From NCBI GenBank assembly GCA_029882335.1, contig JAOUKW010000182.1, forward strand, positions 1 through 8,056: a stretch of 8,056 nucleotides of DNA, written 5' to 3'. This DNA comes from Candidatus Heimdallarchaeota archaeon. Its GTDB lineage: Archaea; Asgardarchaeota; Heimdallarchaeia; Heimdallarchaeales; Kariarchaeaceae. Both the position numbers and the translations under genes were made by a program. Under the pieces are notes generated by a model that worked only from the letters and a program-made list of their open reading frames with translations, did not search any database and was not told the origin of the DNA. Shown in pieces: positions 1 to 6,564 of the stretch; position 1 is the stretch's first letter; each line of letters opens with the position of its first letter.

Positions 1-190
1 AAGGTGGAATAACACGAAATAACAGCATTTGAATAACTAATACATATGCACCTAGAGAGGCATTTAAAGAAAATTCATGAATATCAAATTCTTCTTTTTT
101 ACCCACATGAAGGAATATTATTATAATTGAAAATATCCAACCTCCAAAGATTAATTTTGGATCATTTATTAAACCATCAACAATTCTCAT
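1..190 (-). CDS. Small membrane protein, partial (C-terminus beyond the left edge)
   Basis: An ATG at 190-188 on the minus strand opens a frame that stays open for 63 codons to the window edge. The peptide begins MRIVDGLINDPKLIFGG. It has a hydrophobic stretch at about residues 13-28 (LIFGGWIFSIIIIFLH), a short charged loop (GKKEEFDIHEF), and a second hydrophobic stretch at about 43-58 (LGAYVLVIQMLLFR), so at least two membrane helices are likely. It starts 7 nt after the stop of the 743-aa gene on the same strand. A GTGAT Shine-Dalgarno-like stretch (198-194) overlaps that stop codon, which suggests co-transcription and coupled translation. I do not recognise the family. The role is unknown, but the tight coupling hints that it works with, or is made with, the upstream protein. 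Confidence 0.72.
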   Translation of the reverse strand, partial: MRIVDGLINDPKLIFGGWIFSIIIIFLHVGKKEEFDIHEFSLNASLGAYVLVIQMLLFRVIPP

Positions 191-197
191 AGTATCA

Positions 198-2429
198 CTA
201 TAAAGCCATAACCATTGCTTGTAATAATTCTACAATTCCTTGTACTGGAAACAAGCCTGGATCTTTTCTATCTCGGCTTTTGTTTTCAAAACGACTATAT
301 ACTTGGGCTAATGAATATACCTGTTGCGATAGATTTTCTGAATCTTGAACACCTGCCTTTGCAATATTCTCTGCAGCTGCATATGCGATAGTTTTTGCTT
401 CATCCCAAGCTTGAATTGCATCTTCGATTTCATCTTTATTTGTAGAAGATGCTTGTATTGCATAAATTATTGAATTTACTACTTCAATCAAACCAGATGA
501 AAAATAATCAATCTTTACAATATATTGCCAATTTAAAGGAGCACCACCAATGCTAATAGGTGTTTTGTATTTCTGGATTGATTTTGATGCAATATTTAAA
601 CTTAGTAATTCAGTTTTAAAATTATCCAATTCAGTTTGATCAAATGGAACGGATCTTTGATGTTGTTGCACTCCAAGAGAAGAATTCTCTACCAAAGGAG
701 CAATACGGTTAATAAATTGATATTGTAACACAGAAGTCCTCAATTGTACTTCTGCAATTAAACCTCTTAAAAGAGATGTTTTAATTAATGGAATAATCAC
801 CTCTTTAATTGCATAGACAGTTTCTTCGTTTTGAATCCCAGAAAGTAGACCTTTCGCTTCATTTACTAGTTCAAATGTTTTTGCACGAATTAACATTTCT
901 TTAACTGGATTGTTACCAAATTCCTTTTCTGCTAAACTACTTAATTCTAATGAATGAGAAACTAATTTCACAGCCATCAATTCACTGGAGGCTGGTTCAA
1001 CAATTTTCGAATCCGGAGGAAGAATAAAAATAGCCATTAATGGATAATCTATATTTAAAACAATTTCTTTCAAAGCGATTATATTTGAAGGATCTCGTAG
1101 AATAACTTTAACCCAATTAGAAGTTATTTGATGACTTGCCTTGTGAAGTCGATCACCTACTGTATTCATTCTTTTTTCAACAAACTTAACTATATTTTCA
1201 GTATCAGGTTTTTCTTTTTCTATTTCTTCGCTAATATACGAAAAAACAGTCTCATATGCAACTGCTACTGAGGACACATAGGCTAAATCACCAAATGATA
1301 ATATTCTCGAAATATTTTCCAAAATCTCAGGGACTAATATTTTAATTTCATCAATTTTGTTATCTTTGATATATCGTAGTATAGAATGATATTTTGACGA
1401 AATAGTCGATAAATACGACATCTGTGTATAAATCAAATATTGTTCAGGAATGGAGGGCTCCCAAAGTTCAATTTTTTCCACAATTCCTAAATTTTCCATA
1501 CCCATTGAAGCAGTTAATTCTGCAGCTTGGTAAAAATATTCACTTGCAACTGCGTTTCCACGAACCTTCAATGCAGCTAATCCGAGTCTTCTAAAATGCT
1601 GTGCCAAGGAAACAGATGAGTAGATTTTAATTATTGGAAATTGTTGTTGATGAAAAACTAGTCCTTTTTCAAATAAATCTGAAGAACATTTACTCCAATA
1701 ATTCTTACACGAATCTAGATGACTTAATGCATGTTCTGCTAGTGAATGCATACTGATTGCATCACTCCACCACCAAGATAAAGCACTATTAATCATTCTT
1801 TTTTGTAAACGTGTCATTAGGAAACGAGTCTGATTATAATCATAACTTCCTAATATTTTATTTTTCATATCATTTTCTTCTTCACTCAATATTTCTAAAT
1901 AATCTAATCGTTTCTTTTCTTGATCCAATGCCAATACTTCTCCCAAAGTAATTCTAGCATCAATAGAGAAAAATTCTTGTCCTGCTTGAAAAGCAAGTAA
2001 TATTAGCTGATCTATTGATTTTTTAGCTTCGATATACCCAAGACTATTTGTACCAGTACCCGGCTGATTCAGAACACCTCTTTTCTCAACCGTAGCGTAA
2101 AGATATGCAATAACAGATAGATCAAGCCAAAACTCAGTTAATTTTTGAATACGATTCAGATCTGAGGGTTCAGGTTCTTCATTACTTCTTCTTAACTCAT
2201 CTACTAATCTTTCAAACAGACTTTTGGTTAGATTAATTACTGATAATAAATCATTCACAACTACAGATGAAAATGAAACCCAAGCGTTTCCAATTTCCTC
2301 TGGTTCATCTATTTCAATAAAATCACTGTAAAGACTTTCTCTTTTCCTTGCTAAATCACCAAATCTAGCAAATACAAGTTTTGGATCTAAATTTTCTAAT
2401 GTTGGATGAAGTTCAGTGTTAACCGCCAT
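198..2429 (-). CDS. Large helical protein of unknown function, TPR-like segment (743 aa)
   Basis: I do not recognise this family. The protein reads as almost entirely alpha-helical and soluble, with no signal peptide and no clear membrane span. Residues about 278-310 look like a TPR-type helical pair: an RRLGLAAL helix, then a second helix with AxEYFYQAAEL spacing, ending in a glycine. Other features are a tryptophan cluster (W219-W221), a segment rich in acidic and basic residues at 165-190, a Pro-rich turn near 470-480 (LPPDSK), and an Ala-rich helix at 670-692. No catalytic motif, P-loop or metal site was seen. The overall picture is an alpha-solenoid or scaffold protein, which is inference. 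The ATG at 2429 follows a non-coding stretch, and a nearby upstream ATG at 2442 is out of frame. The gene is divergent from the NSUN-like gene and is followed 7 nt later by a membrane-protein gene, probably in one transcript. Confidence 0.85.
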   Translation of the reverse strand: MAVNTELHPTLENLDPKLVFARFGDLARKRESLYSDFIEIDEPEEIGNAWVSFSSVVVNDLLSVINLTKSLFERLVDELRRSNEEPEPSDLNRIQKLTEFWLDLSVIAYLYATVEKRGVLNQPGTGTNSLGYIEAKKSIDQLILLAFQAGQEFFSIDARITLGEVLALDQEKKRLDYLEILSEEENDMKNKILGSYDYNQTRFLMTRLQKRMINSALSWWWSDAISMHSLAEHALSHLDSCKNYWSKCSSDLFEKGLVFHQQQFPIIKIYSSVSLAQHFRRLGLAALKVRGNAVASEYFYQAAELTASMGMENLGIVEKIELWEPSIPEQYLIYTQMSYLSTISSKYHSILRYIKDNKIDEIKILVPEILENISRILSFGDLAYVSSVAVAYETVFSYISEEIEKEKPDTENIVKFVEKRMNTVGDRLHKASHQITSNWVKVILRDPSNIIALKEIVLNIDYPLMAIFILPPDSKIVEPASSELMAVKLVSHSLELSSLAEKEFGNNPVKEMLIRAKTFELVNEAKGLLSGIQNEETVYAIKEVIIPLIKTSLLRGLIAEVQLRTSVLQYQFINRIAPLVENSSLGVQQHQRSVPFDQTELDNFKTELLSLNIASKSIQKYKTPISIGGAPLNWQYIVKIDYFSSGLIEVVNSIIYAIQASSTNKDEIEDAIQAWDEAKTIAYAAAENIAKAGVQDSENLSQQVYSLAQVYSRFENKSRDRKDPGLFPVQGIVELLQAMVMAL

Positions 2430-2474
2430 GTATAGGTCTCATGGAAAGTTTATTCCAATTGATATTATTATTGG

Positions 2475-2486
2475 TTAATTTTAAAA
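2475..2486 (-). promoter_or_regulatory. Candidate TATA element for the minus-strand operon
   Basis: Read on the minus strand this is TTTTAAAATTAA, centred about 52 nt before the ATG at 2429. Transcription would then begin about 25 nt upstream of the start codon. A second candidate, TTTATATAG at 2561-2553, matches the archaeal consensus better but would give a leader of about 100 nt. The choice between them is not settled by sequence. Confidence 0.3.
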
Positions 2487-2552
2487 TCTATTCTTCTATC
2501 TTAGAATTATATCATACTTTATTAGGTAAAGATATAATTAAAATTTTAAGTA

Positions 2553-2568
2553 CTATATAAAAAAAAAA
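2553..2568. promoter_or_regulatory. TATA-like element with 10-A tract in the divergent intergenic region
   Basis: The string CTATATAAAAAAAAAA holds a perfect TTTATATA on the minus strand and TATATAAAA on the plus strand, followed by ten A residues. It sits near the middle of the 231-nt divergent spacer (2430-2660). It could be a TATA box for either gene, or a stiff A-tract or nucleosome-excluding element. The rest of this spacer is A+T-rich with no RNA gene or ORF that I can support. Confidence 0.35.
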
Positions 2569-2634
2569 GTATTGCACTTCAATAACTTATTTACAATTGA
2601 TACTCCGGTTTTAATTCAACAAATTTAACAGAGA

Positions 2635-2642
2635 TTTATTTT
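2635..2642 (+). promoter_or_regulatory. Weak TATA-like element for the NSUN-like gene
   Basis: TTTATTTT is centred about 22 nt before the TTG at 2661. Archaeal TATA boxes are centred near -26, so this would give an almost leaderless transcript. The match is weak, and it is called mainly because the same spacing recurs at the other plus-strand genes. Confidence 0.25.
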
Positions 2643-2660
2643 CTTCTAGAAATAAAGGAT

Positions 2661-4034
2661 TTGGTTGAAGTTTTGAGCAGAGTAATTAATCATTTATTAA
2701 AGGATATTGCATCACTTACAAGATATCATCCTGATACCAGCTCAAGGTTATGTTTTCTCCTGGGAGCAAGAGAAGCAATAAAATTAATGTTAGCTGTAAA
2801 AGAAGCATCAGGGAAAATGTACTTAATACCTAATGTACCCTCAAAAGAGAAGAACATTAAAATGGTAATAAGTAAAATATTAAAAGATTTTCAAAAACAA
2901 GGATACTCAGTCACTTCTAATGAAGAATTAAATAATACAATTATGATTGAAGTAAGAGATAGAAAACTTGATCATCATCAAGTGCATGGAAACGTAGAAA
3001 ATGTTGCAAATAAATACATTTTAGACGAAATTAAGCATAAAGGATATCCACAAGTTATTCTATCTAGACATGCTTCTATTGAGGCATCTATGGGTGCAAA
3101 TATTGTTAGTGGAGACATTTCAAATATTCCTCCCCTAAATTCAGGTGATGAGGTAATTTTGATGGATAAATACTATGATATTGTAGGTCATGGTGTAGCA
3201 GATATGACATCAGAAGAAATAAAGAGATCACCAGGAAGAATAGCAATACGAACGCTTGAAGGTAGATACGATGTTCCCAAATTTCATGATCATAGACATT
3301 ATAGAAATGGATTGTATTCAGTTTCCACATTACAAAGAATACTTGGAGTCCAAATTCAACAATTTGATAAAGAAGCAGTAAATATTTTAGTGATTTGTCA
3401 GGATGATGGAGAGGTTGCAGTTGCTCTATTAAATAATGCACCCGCAGGATCAAAAGTATTCATTGTAACAAGAAATGAGAATCATAGAAAAGCAATTAGA
3501 TCAAATCTTGAGCGGTTAGAAGTATCAACTGAAAATGTCATCTTGCTCACAGATACATTGGATAGATTTACCAAAAGTAGACCTCCAGAAAGGTTCAAAC
3601 ATTTTTATCTAGAGTTACCATCTACTGAATCTGGTAAACGGCCAAATCCATATTTCGATGGAGAAGAAAAGAATATCATTTCCAATGCAAGAGGTCAATT
3701 TTCAGCATTACGAAGCATCGCATTGGTAGGAGAAAACGAAGCACAAATATCCTATATTACTCACTCAATTGATCCCACTGAAAATGAAGAAGTAGTAGTA
3801 CAAGCGTTCAGACAGGGTAATTATTCACCTGTTGAAATACAACAATTTCTACCAATTGAATACACCAATGATATTCATGCACTTCCCGAAATTCCAACTG
3901 TTACACAGGCTGGATCAATTGATTTGATAAAAATGAACCAAGAAGAGGAATATAAAATGTCTTGGATAAACATGGATCCTCTTAAATATTCAAGCGATGC
4001 AGGATTCGTTGCAAAATTACTTCTCAACATCTAG
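2661..4034 (+). CDS. Catalytically dead NSUN/RsmB-type RNA m5C methyltransferase homologue with PUA domain
   Basis: Residues about 1-110 form an N-terminal region. A PUA RNA-binding domain follows at about 117-205 (SRHASIEASMGANIVSGDI, then LNSGDEVILMD and VGHGVADMTSEEI). A Rossmann-type methyltransferase domain covers about 218-457. This order is that of NSUN6 and its archaeal relatives. The catalytic residues are missing. Motif IV, normally DxPCSGxGxRPN, reads ELPSTESGKRPN (318-329), with Ser321 in place of the cysteine. Motif VI, normally YSTCS, reads YITHS (365-369), with His368 in place of the second cysteine. The SAM loop, normally DLCAAPGGKT, reads VICQDDGEVA (244-253). The flanking ENEEVV (374-379) and the C-terminal GFVAKLL are kept, so the family call is firm. 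The protein probably binds RNA, perhaps tRNA, without methylating it (inference). The only reasonable start is TTG at 2661; the frame is open back to 2601 but holds no ATG or GTG there. Confidence 0.85.
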   Translation: MVEVLSRVINHLLKDIASLTRYHPDTSSRLCFLLGAREAIKLMLAVKEASGKMYLIPNVPSKEKNIKMVISKILKDFQKQGYSVTSNEELNNTIMIEVRDRKLDHHQVHGNVENVANKYILDEIKHKGYPQVILSRHASIEASMGANIVSGDISNIPPLNSGDEVILMDKYYDIVGHGVADMTSEEIKRSPGRIAIRTLEGRYDVPKFHDHRHYRNGLYSVSTLQRILGVQIQQFDKEAVNILVICQDDGEVAVALLNNAPAGSKVFIVTRNENHRKAIRSNLERLEVSTENVILLTDTLDRFTKSRPPERFKHFYLELPSTESGKRPNPYFDGEEKNIISNARGQFSALRSIALVGENEAQISYITHSIDPTENEEVVVQAFRQGNYSPVEIQQFLPIEYTNDIHALPEIPTVTQAGSIDLIKMNQEEEYKMSWINMDPLKYSSDAGFVAKLLLNI

Positions 4035-4085
4035 GTGTTATTGAAAATTCTAATTAATTTTTGACAATCTATATCATTAGTATTA

Positions 4086-4095
4086 TTATATAAAA
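4086..4095 (+). promoter_or_regulatory. Strong TATA box for the GNAT-like gene
   Basis: TTATATAAAA is centred about 20 nt before the ATG at 4111. Initiation would fall on or within a few bases of the start codon, giving a leaderless mRNA. No Shine-Dalgarno sequence is present between it and the ATG (GTTTAATAAAATATT). Confidence 0.6.
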
Positions 4096-4110
4096 GTTTA
4101 ATAAAATATT

Positions 4111-4809
4111 ATGGATCTTAAAGAAATTGATCAAGAAAATCAACATAAAATAATTCAAAATACTTTGAGAACACAAATATCAGAAGATGAGATTACAGAA
4201 ATCATCGAAGGTTTGCTCATGGAAATTGAAGCAGGAAGTATATTATATTCAATAGAAGAGGGAAATGAGAAAATTGGATTTATTATTGCAACACCTTTAT
4301 CAGAAAATGAAGATCCTAATAATATTGATTATCTGAGTATAGATGAAATTTGGATAAAAACCGAATATGAAAACTCAAAAATACCAAATGAACTCAGTGT
4401 GAATTTAAAGAAATTAGCGAAAAAATATAAAACAAACAAAATTGAAATTATTGTTTCACAAAATGTTGTATGGTTGGGAAACGCATTACTTGAAAATGGA
4501 TATATCTGTTATGAAGTAAAATTAGAAAAATTACTACCAAAAGCAAATAATCTAACAGATGTATTAGAATTAATTCAAGAAAGTACACCAGCTGATAGAA
4601 TAGTTCAAGTACTTCTAGAGAAGGACGATAACTTTCAGACAGAATTTGTTGAAGAAGCTGATGAGTTAATCGACCAAATCTCAGAAGGGTGGCTCCCAGT
4701 TATGGTAGTTGTGATTTTTGAGCCAGAAAATCAAAGTTTCATGGAAATAATAGAATATTCAAATAAAATGATTAATTGGGACGATTATTCAATTATCTAT
4801 CGACTATAG
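4111..4809 (+). CDS. GNAT-fold-like protein lacking the acetyl-CoA loop, with an extra C-terminal domain (232 aa)
   Basis: No close family is recognised, but residues about 1-142 follow the GNAT acetyltransferase pattern. There are N-terminal helices (10-42), strands SILYSIEEG and KIGFIIATPL (43-63), a strand YLSIDEIWIKTEY (74-86), a helix NELSVNLKKLAKKY (93-106), a strand KIEIIVSQN (110-118), and the typical late helix and strand ALLENGYICYEVKLEK (125-140). The pyrophosphate-binding loop that should follow strand 4 (Q/RxxGxG/A) reads ENSKIP (87-92) with no glycine, so acetyl-CoA binding is doubtful. Residues about 146-232 are a second acidic alpha/beta segment (VMVVVIFEPE at 197-206) that I cannot place. 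A non-catalytic or altered-ligand role is inference. The gene follows the NSUN-like gene by 76 nt but has its own good promoter and an ATG start. Confidence 0.7.
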   Translation: MDLKEIDQENQHKIIQNTLRTQISEDEITEIIEGLLMEIEAGSILYSIEEGNEKIGFIIATPLSENEDPNNIDYLSIDEIWIKTEYENSKIPNELSVNLKKLAKKYKTNKIEIIVSQNVVWLGNALLENGYICYEVKLEKLLPKANNLTDVLELIQESTPADRIVQVLLEKDDNFQTEFVEEADELIDQISEGWLPVMVVVIFEPENQSFMEIIEYSNKMINWDDYSIIYRL

Positions 4810-4875
4810 AAAATTATTATGATTTTTAGAGCTTGAAGTATTTGATAAAAGTTCACATTATGTAAAAGTCAAATC

Positions 4876-4893
4876 TTTATGAAAATTCATAAA
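4876..4893. repeat. Perfect inverted repeat (8-bp arms), possible operator
   Basis: TTTATGAA-AA-TTCATAAA is an exact dyad with 8-bp arms and a 2-nt centre. It lies about 40 nt upstream of the TATA-like element of the chemoreceptor-like gene and about 70 nt after the previous stop. The short spacer suits binding by a dimeric DNA-binding protein better than an RNA hairpin. Confidence 0.45.
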
Positions 4894-4912
4894 CAAATAT
4901 ATGATTATTTGT
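4893..4912. repeat. Second inverted repeat abutting the first
   Basis: ACAAATA-TATGAT-TATTTGT has exact 7-bp arms around a 6-nt loop and begins at the last base of the preceding dyad. Together the two dyads cover 4876-4912, just upstream of the promoter. They could be a double operator, or the second could be a weak hairpin at the 3' end of the GNAT-like transcript. There is no T-run after it to support a terminator. Confidence 0.4.
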
Positions 4913-4927
4913 AAAGAATCAGTATAG

Positions 4928-4937
4928 AATTTAAAAT
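4928..4937 (+). promoter_or_regulatory. TATA-like element for the chemoreceptor-like gene
   Basis: AATTTAAAAT is centred about 27 nt before the TTG at 4960, the usual archaeal distance from TATA centre to transcription start. This supports initiation at or near 4960. Confidence 0.4.
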
Positions 4938-4959
4938 GTAGACGAAGAATTTATGTTCA

Positions 4960-6033
4960 TTGTATAATTCCATCAATATGAATATGTCGAGTTTTGAAAC
5001 AATTGGTGTTAAGGCAACATTGGCATTGGTGGCCCTATACTTAATTATCACTATTTTTAGAAATGTAATAAAATCTCATGGCTCAATAAAAAACACCGAA
5101 GAAATTCATAAAACAATATTAATTATTGCTGGAATCTTTATCGGAATTGGTTTATCGAACCAAGATACTATACCAATTAAATTTAATCAAATATCTTCAG
5201 ATTGGTATATTGGAATTTTATTTGTATTTATCGGGTATGTATTGACTAAATTTAGTTCCAATCAACTGAAAAAATCAGTTTACAAACCTATGGAATTAAT
5301 TAGTGAATATTCTGCTAATTTTGGCAATGATTTTATTGCTACAAGGTTACCAATTACCGGAGGAATAGAATTACAAAGGTTTTCCCAAAGATTTAATGAA
5401 AACGTTATGAAATTGGGAAACAAAATTTCTGTTCTAAATATATATTCAAAAATTTTAGAAACTGCCATTCAAAACTCAAATAATATAGGTGCGATATTAA
5501 TGTCTGATAGCTCTAACGTAAAAGACACAATTGAAACCTTTAACAAAATATCATCCAAACAAATTGATTTAATTTCTAGAATAGAGCAAAATGTAGAAAC
5601 ATTTATCACTCAATATGAAGAATTAAAAGATAAAATCGATGATAGTCTTATAAATCTGAGATCTCATACCGAAACAGGAAATCTAATATCAGTAAATATC
5701 GCTATTGAAACCTCAACTTTGAAAGAAAAAAATCTGGGTATAGAAACTGTTGCAAATAAACTTCATGAGTTAACAAAATCATTAAGTGATACTCAAGATA
5801 TAATTATTGATTCAATTGATAGTCTTCAATTGCAATTTAAAGACTTTAAAATTGAAGTCAATCATGATATAACTTCAACAAATACCTTAACTAAACAATT
5901 AAGTGAGTTGGGTATAGATGTAGATGAAATAATTAATAAATTGAGTCTAAATAATTTGGAATATAAAGATAGTATTGAGGAAGTTAATTCTTCATTAACT
6001 AATTTTAAAACAGCAATTCCTAGAGCTTATTAA
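4960..6033 (+). CDS. Chemoreceptor-like membrane protein: three TM helices, HAMP-like segment, divergent signalling tip
   Basis: There are three hydrophobic helices at about residues 17-36, 51-65 and 82-98. The loop between helices 2 and 3 is only about 16 residues, so there is no large external sensor domain. A HAMP-like segment covers about 108-156: Pro110, then GIELQRFSQRFNENV at 136-150, matching the DEIGxLxxxFNxM half. Long heptad-rich helices follow. Residues 241-271 align without gaps to the hairpin tip of methyl-accepting chemotaxis proteins. NLISVNIAIETS matches the LLALNAAIEAA core (N246 and E250 kept), and GIETVANKLHEL matches GFAVVADEVRKL. The invariant tip arginine is Thr253, and the GE-x-GRG turn is KEKNLG. 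The tip is where CheA and CheW normally bind, so coupling may be altered (inference). The start could be TTG 4960, which fits the promoter distance, or ATG 4978 or 4984; all three keep helix 1. No che gene is in view. Confidence 0.75.
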   Translation: MYNSINMNMSSFETIGVKATLALVALYLIITIFRNVIKSHGSIKNTEEIHKTILIIAGIFIGIGLSNQDTIPIKFNQISSDWYIGILFVFIGYVLTKFSSNQLKKSVYKPMELISEYSANFGNDFIATRLPITGGIELQRFSQRFNENVMKLGNKISVLNIYSKILETAIQNSNNIGAILMSDSSNVKDTIETFNKISSKQIDLISRIEQNVETFITQYEELKDKIDDSLINLRSHTETGNLISVNIAIETSTLKEKNLGIETVANKLHELTKSLSDTQDIIIDSIDSLQLQFKDFKIEVNHDITSTNTLTKQLSELGIDVDEIINKLSLNNLEYKDSIEEVNSSLTNFKTAIPRAY

Positions 6034-6045
6034 TTATCGAAGGAT

Positions 6046-6061
6046 AAATTACAAAATTACA
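6046..6061 (+). repeat. Tandem duplicate of an 8-mer
   Basis: AAATTACA occurs twice in immediate succession, just after the chemoreceptor-like gene and about 20 nt before the next TATA-like element. It may be a regulatory site or a chance repeat in A+T-rich DNA. Confidence 0.3.
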
Positions 6062-6080
6062 AATAGAATTAGGAATAACA

Positions 6081-6090
6081 TTAAATTTTA
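6081..6090 (+). promoter_or_regulatory. TATA-like element for the small membrane protein
   Basis: TTAAATTTTA is centred about 23 nt before the ATG at 6109, again predicting a transcript with almost no leader. No Shine-Dalgarno sequence precedes the ATG. Confidence 0.4.
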
Positions 6091-6108
6091 TGAAGTTTTA
6101 TATTACTT

Positions 6109-6438
6109 ATGGGCAAACAAGGTGGCTTAACAGGTCTAGGAAAATTGCTTGGTTTGGTTGGATCAATAATTGGATTATTGAGTGCGATATTTAGTCAATT
6201 AGGAAATGACTTTGGAATTGGAATACGAGTAGGAGGAACTGCTGGAGGACTTATCGGTTTAATAATTACAATTATTCTGGCAATTGTTCTCATGTTTCTC
6301 TGTACTGGCAGATATGATGTTTCAGAACCGATACTGCTAGGTATACTTGTAATAATACTTGGATATCTAATGGGAACACAAGGTGCATTATTAGCAATCA
6401 TAGGTGGAATTTTAATCATCATTGATGGCCTTTCATAA
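6109..6438 (+). CDS. Small four-helix membrane protein, Gly/Ile-rich (109 aa)
   Basis: I do not recognise a family. Four hydrophobic helices are visible at about residues 10-30, 44-65, 73-89 and 91-107. Helices 3 and 4 are joined by a very short GTQG turn, so they form a tight hairpin. The helices carry many small residues (GLVGSIIGLL, GGTAGGLIG, AIIGG), which favours close helix packing and oligomerisation. The loop between helices 2 and 3 is polar (CTGRYDVSEP, about 65-74). There is no cleavable signal peptide and no catalytic motif. The gene lies between two genes with signalling-type folds and has its own TATA-like element, so a partner role for one of those proteins is possible but unproven. 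The ATG is preceded by an overlapping out-of-frame ATG at 6090 that leads nowhere useful. Confidence 0.72.
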   Translation: MGKQGGLTGLGKLLGLVGSIIGLLSAIFSQLGNDFGIGIRVGGTAGGLIGLIITIILAIVLMFLCTGRYDVSEPILLGILVIILGYLMGTQGALLAIIGGILIIIDGLS

Positions 6439-6534
6439 AATAATTACCTAATTAATAAACATTACATCATATCCAAATTGACTAATTAAAAAATATTATA
6501 GATACCGAATACTATTTCAATAATAAAAAGGTAC

Positions 6535-6544
6535 ATAAAATAAT
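6535..6544 (+). promoter_or_regulatory. TATA-like element for the longin-like gene
   Basis: ATAAAATAAT, in a longer A/T run, is centred about 25 nt before the TTG at 6565. The distance predicts transcription starting at the TTG itself. The rest of the 126-nt spacer (6439-6564) shows no gene. Confidence 0.4.
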
Positions 6545-6564
6545 AAAATTTAGAACATCATTAG

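Noticed and set aside
3106..3453. 115-codon open frame on the minus strand
   Set aside because: It lies wholly inside the NSUN-like gene, opposite its PUA and early methyltransferase regions, whose family motifs show that the plus strand is the coding one.
5280..5468. 62-codon open frame on the minus strand
   Set aside because: It is opposite the HAMP-like part of the chemoreceptor-like gene and has no promoter or family features.
6195..6422. 75-codon open frame on the minus strand, Ile/Pro-rich
   Set aside because: It is the reverse complement of the hydrophobic helices of the small membrane protein; its composition is explained by that.
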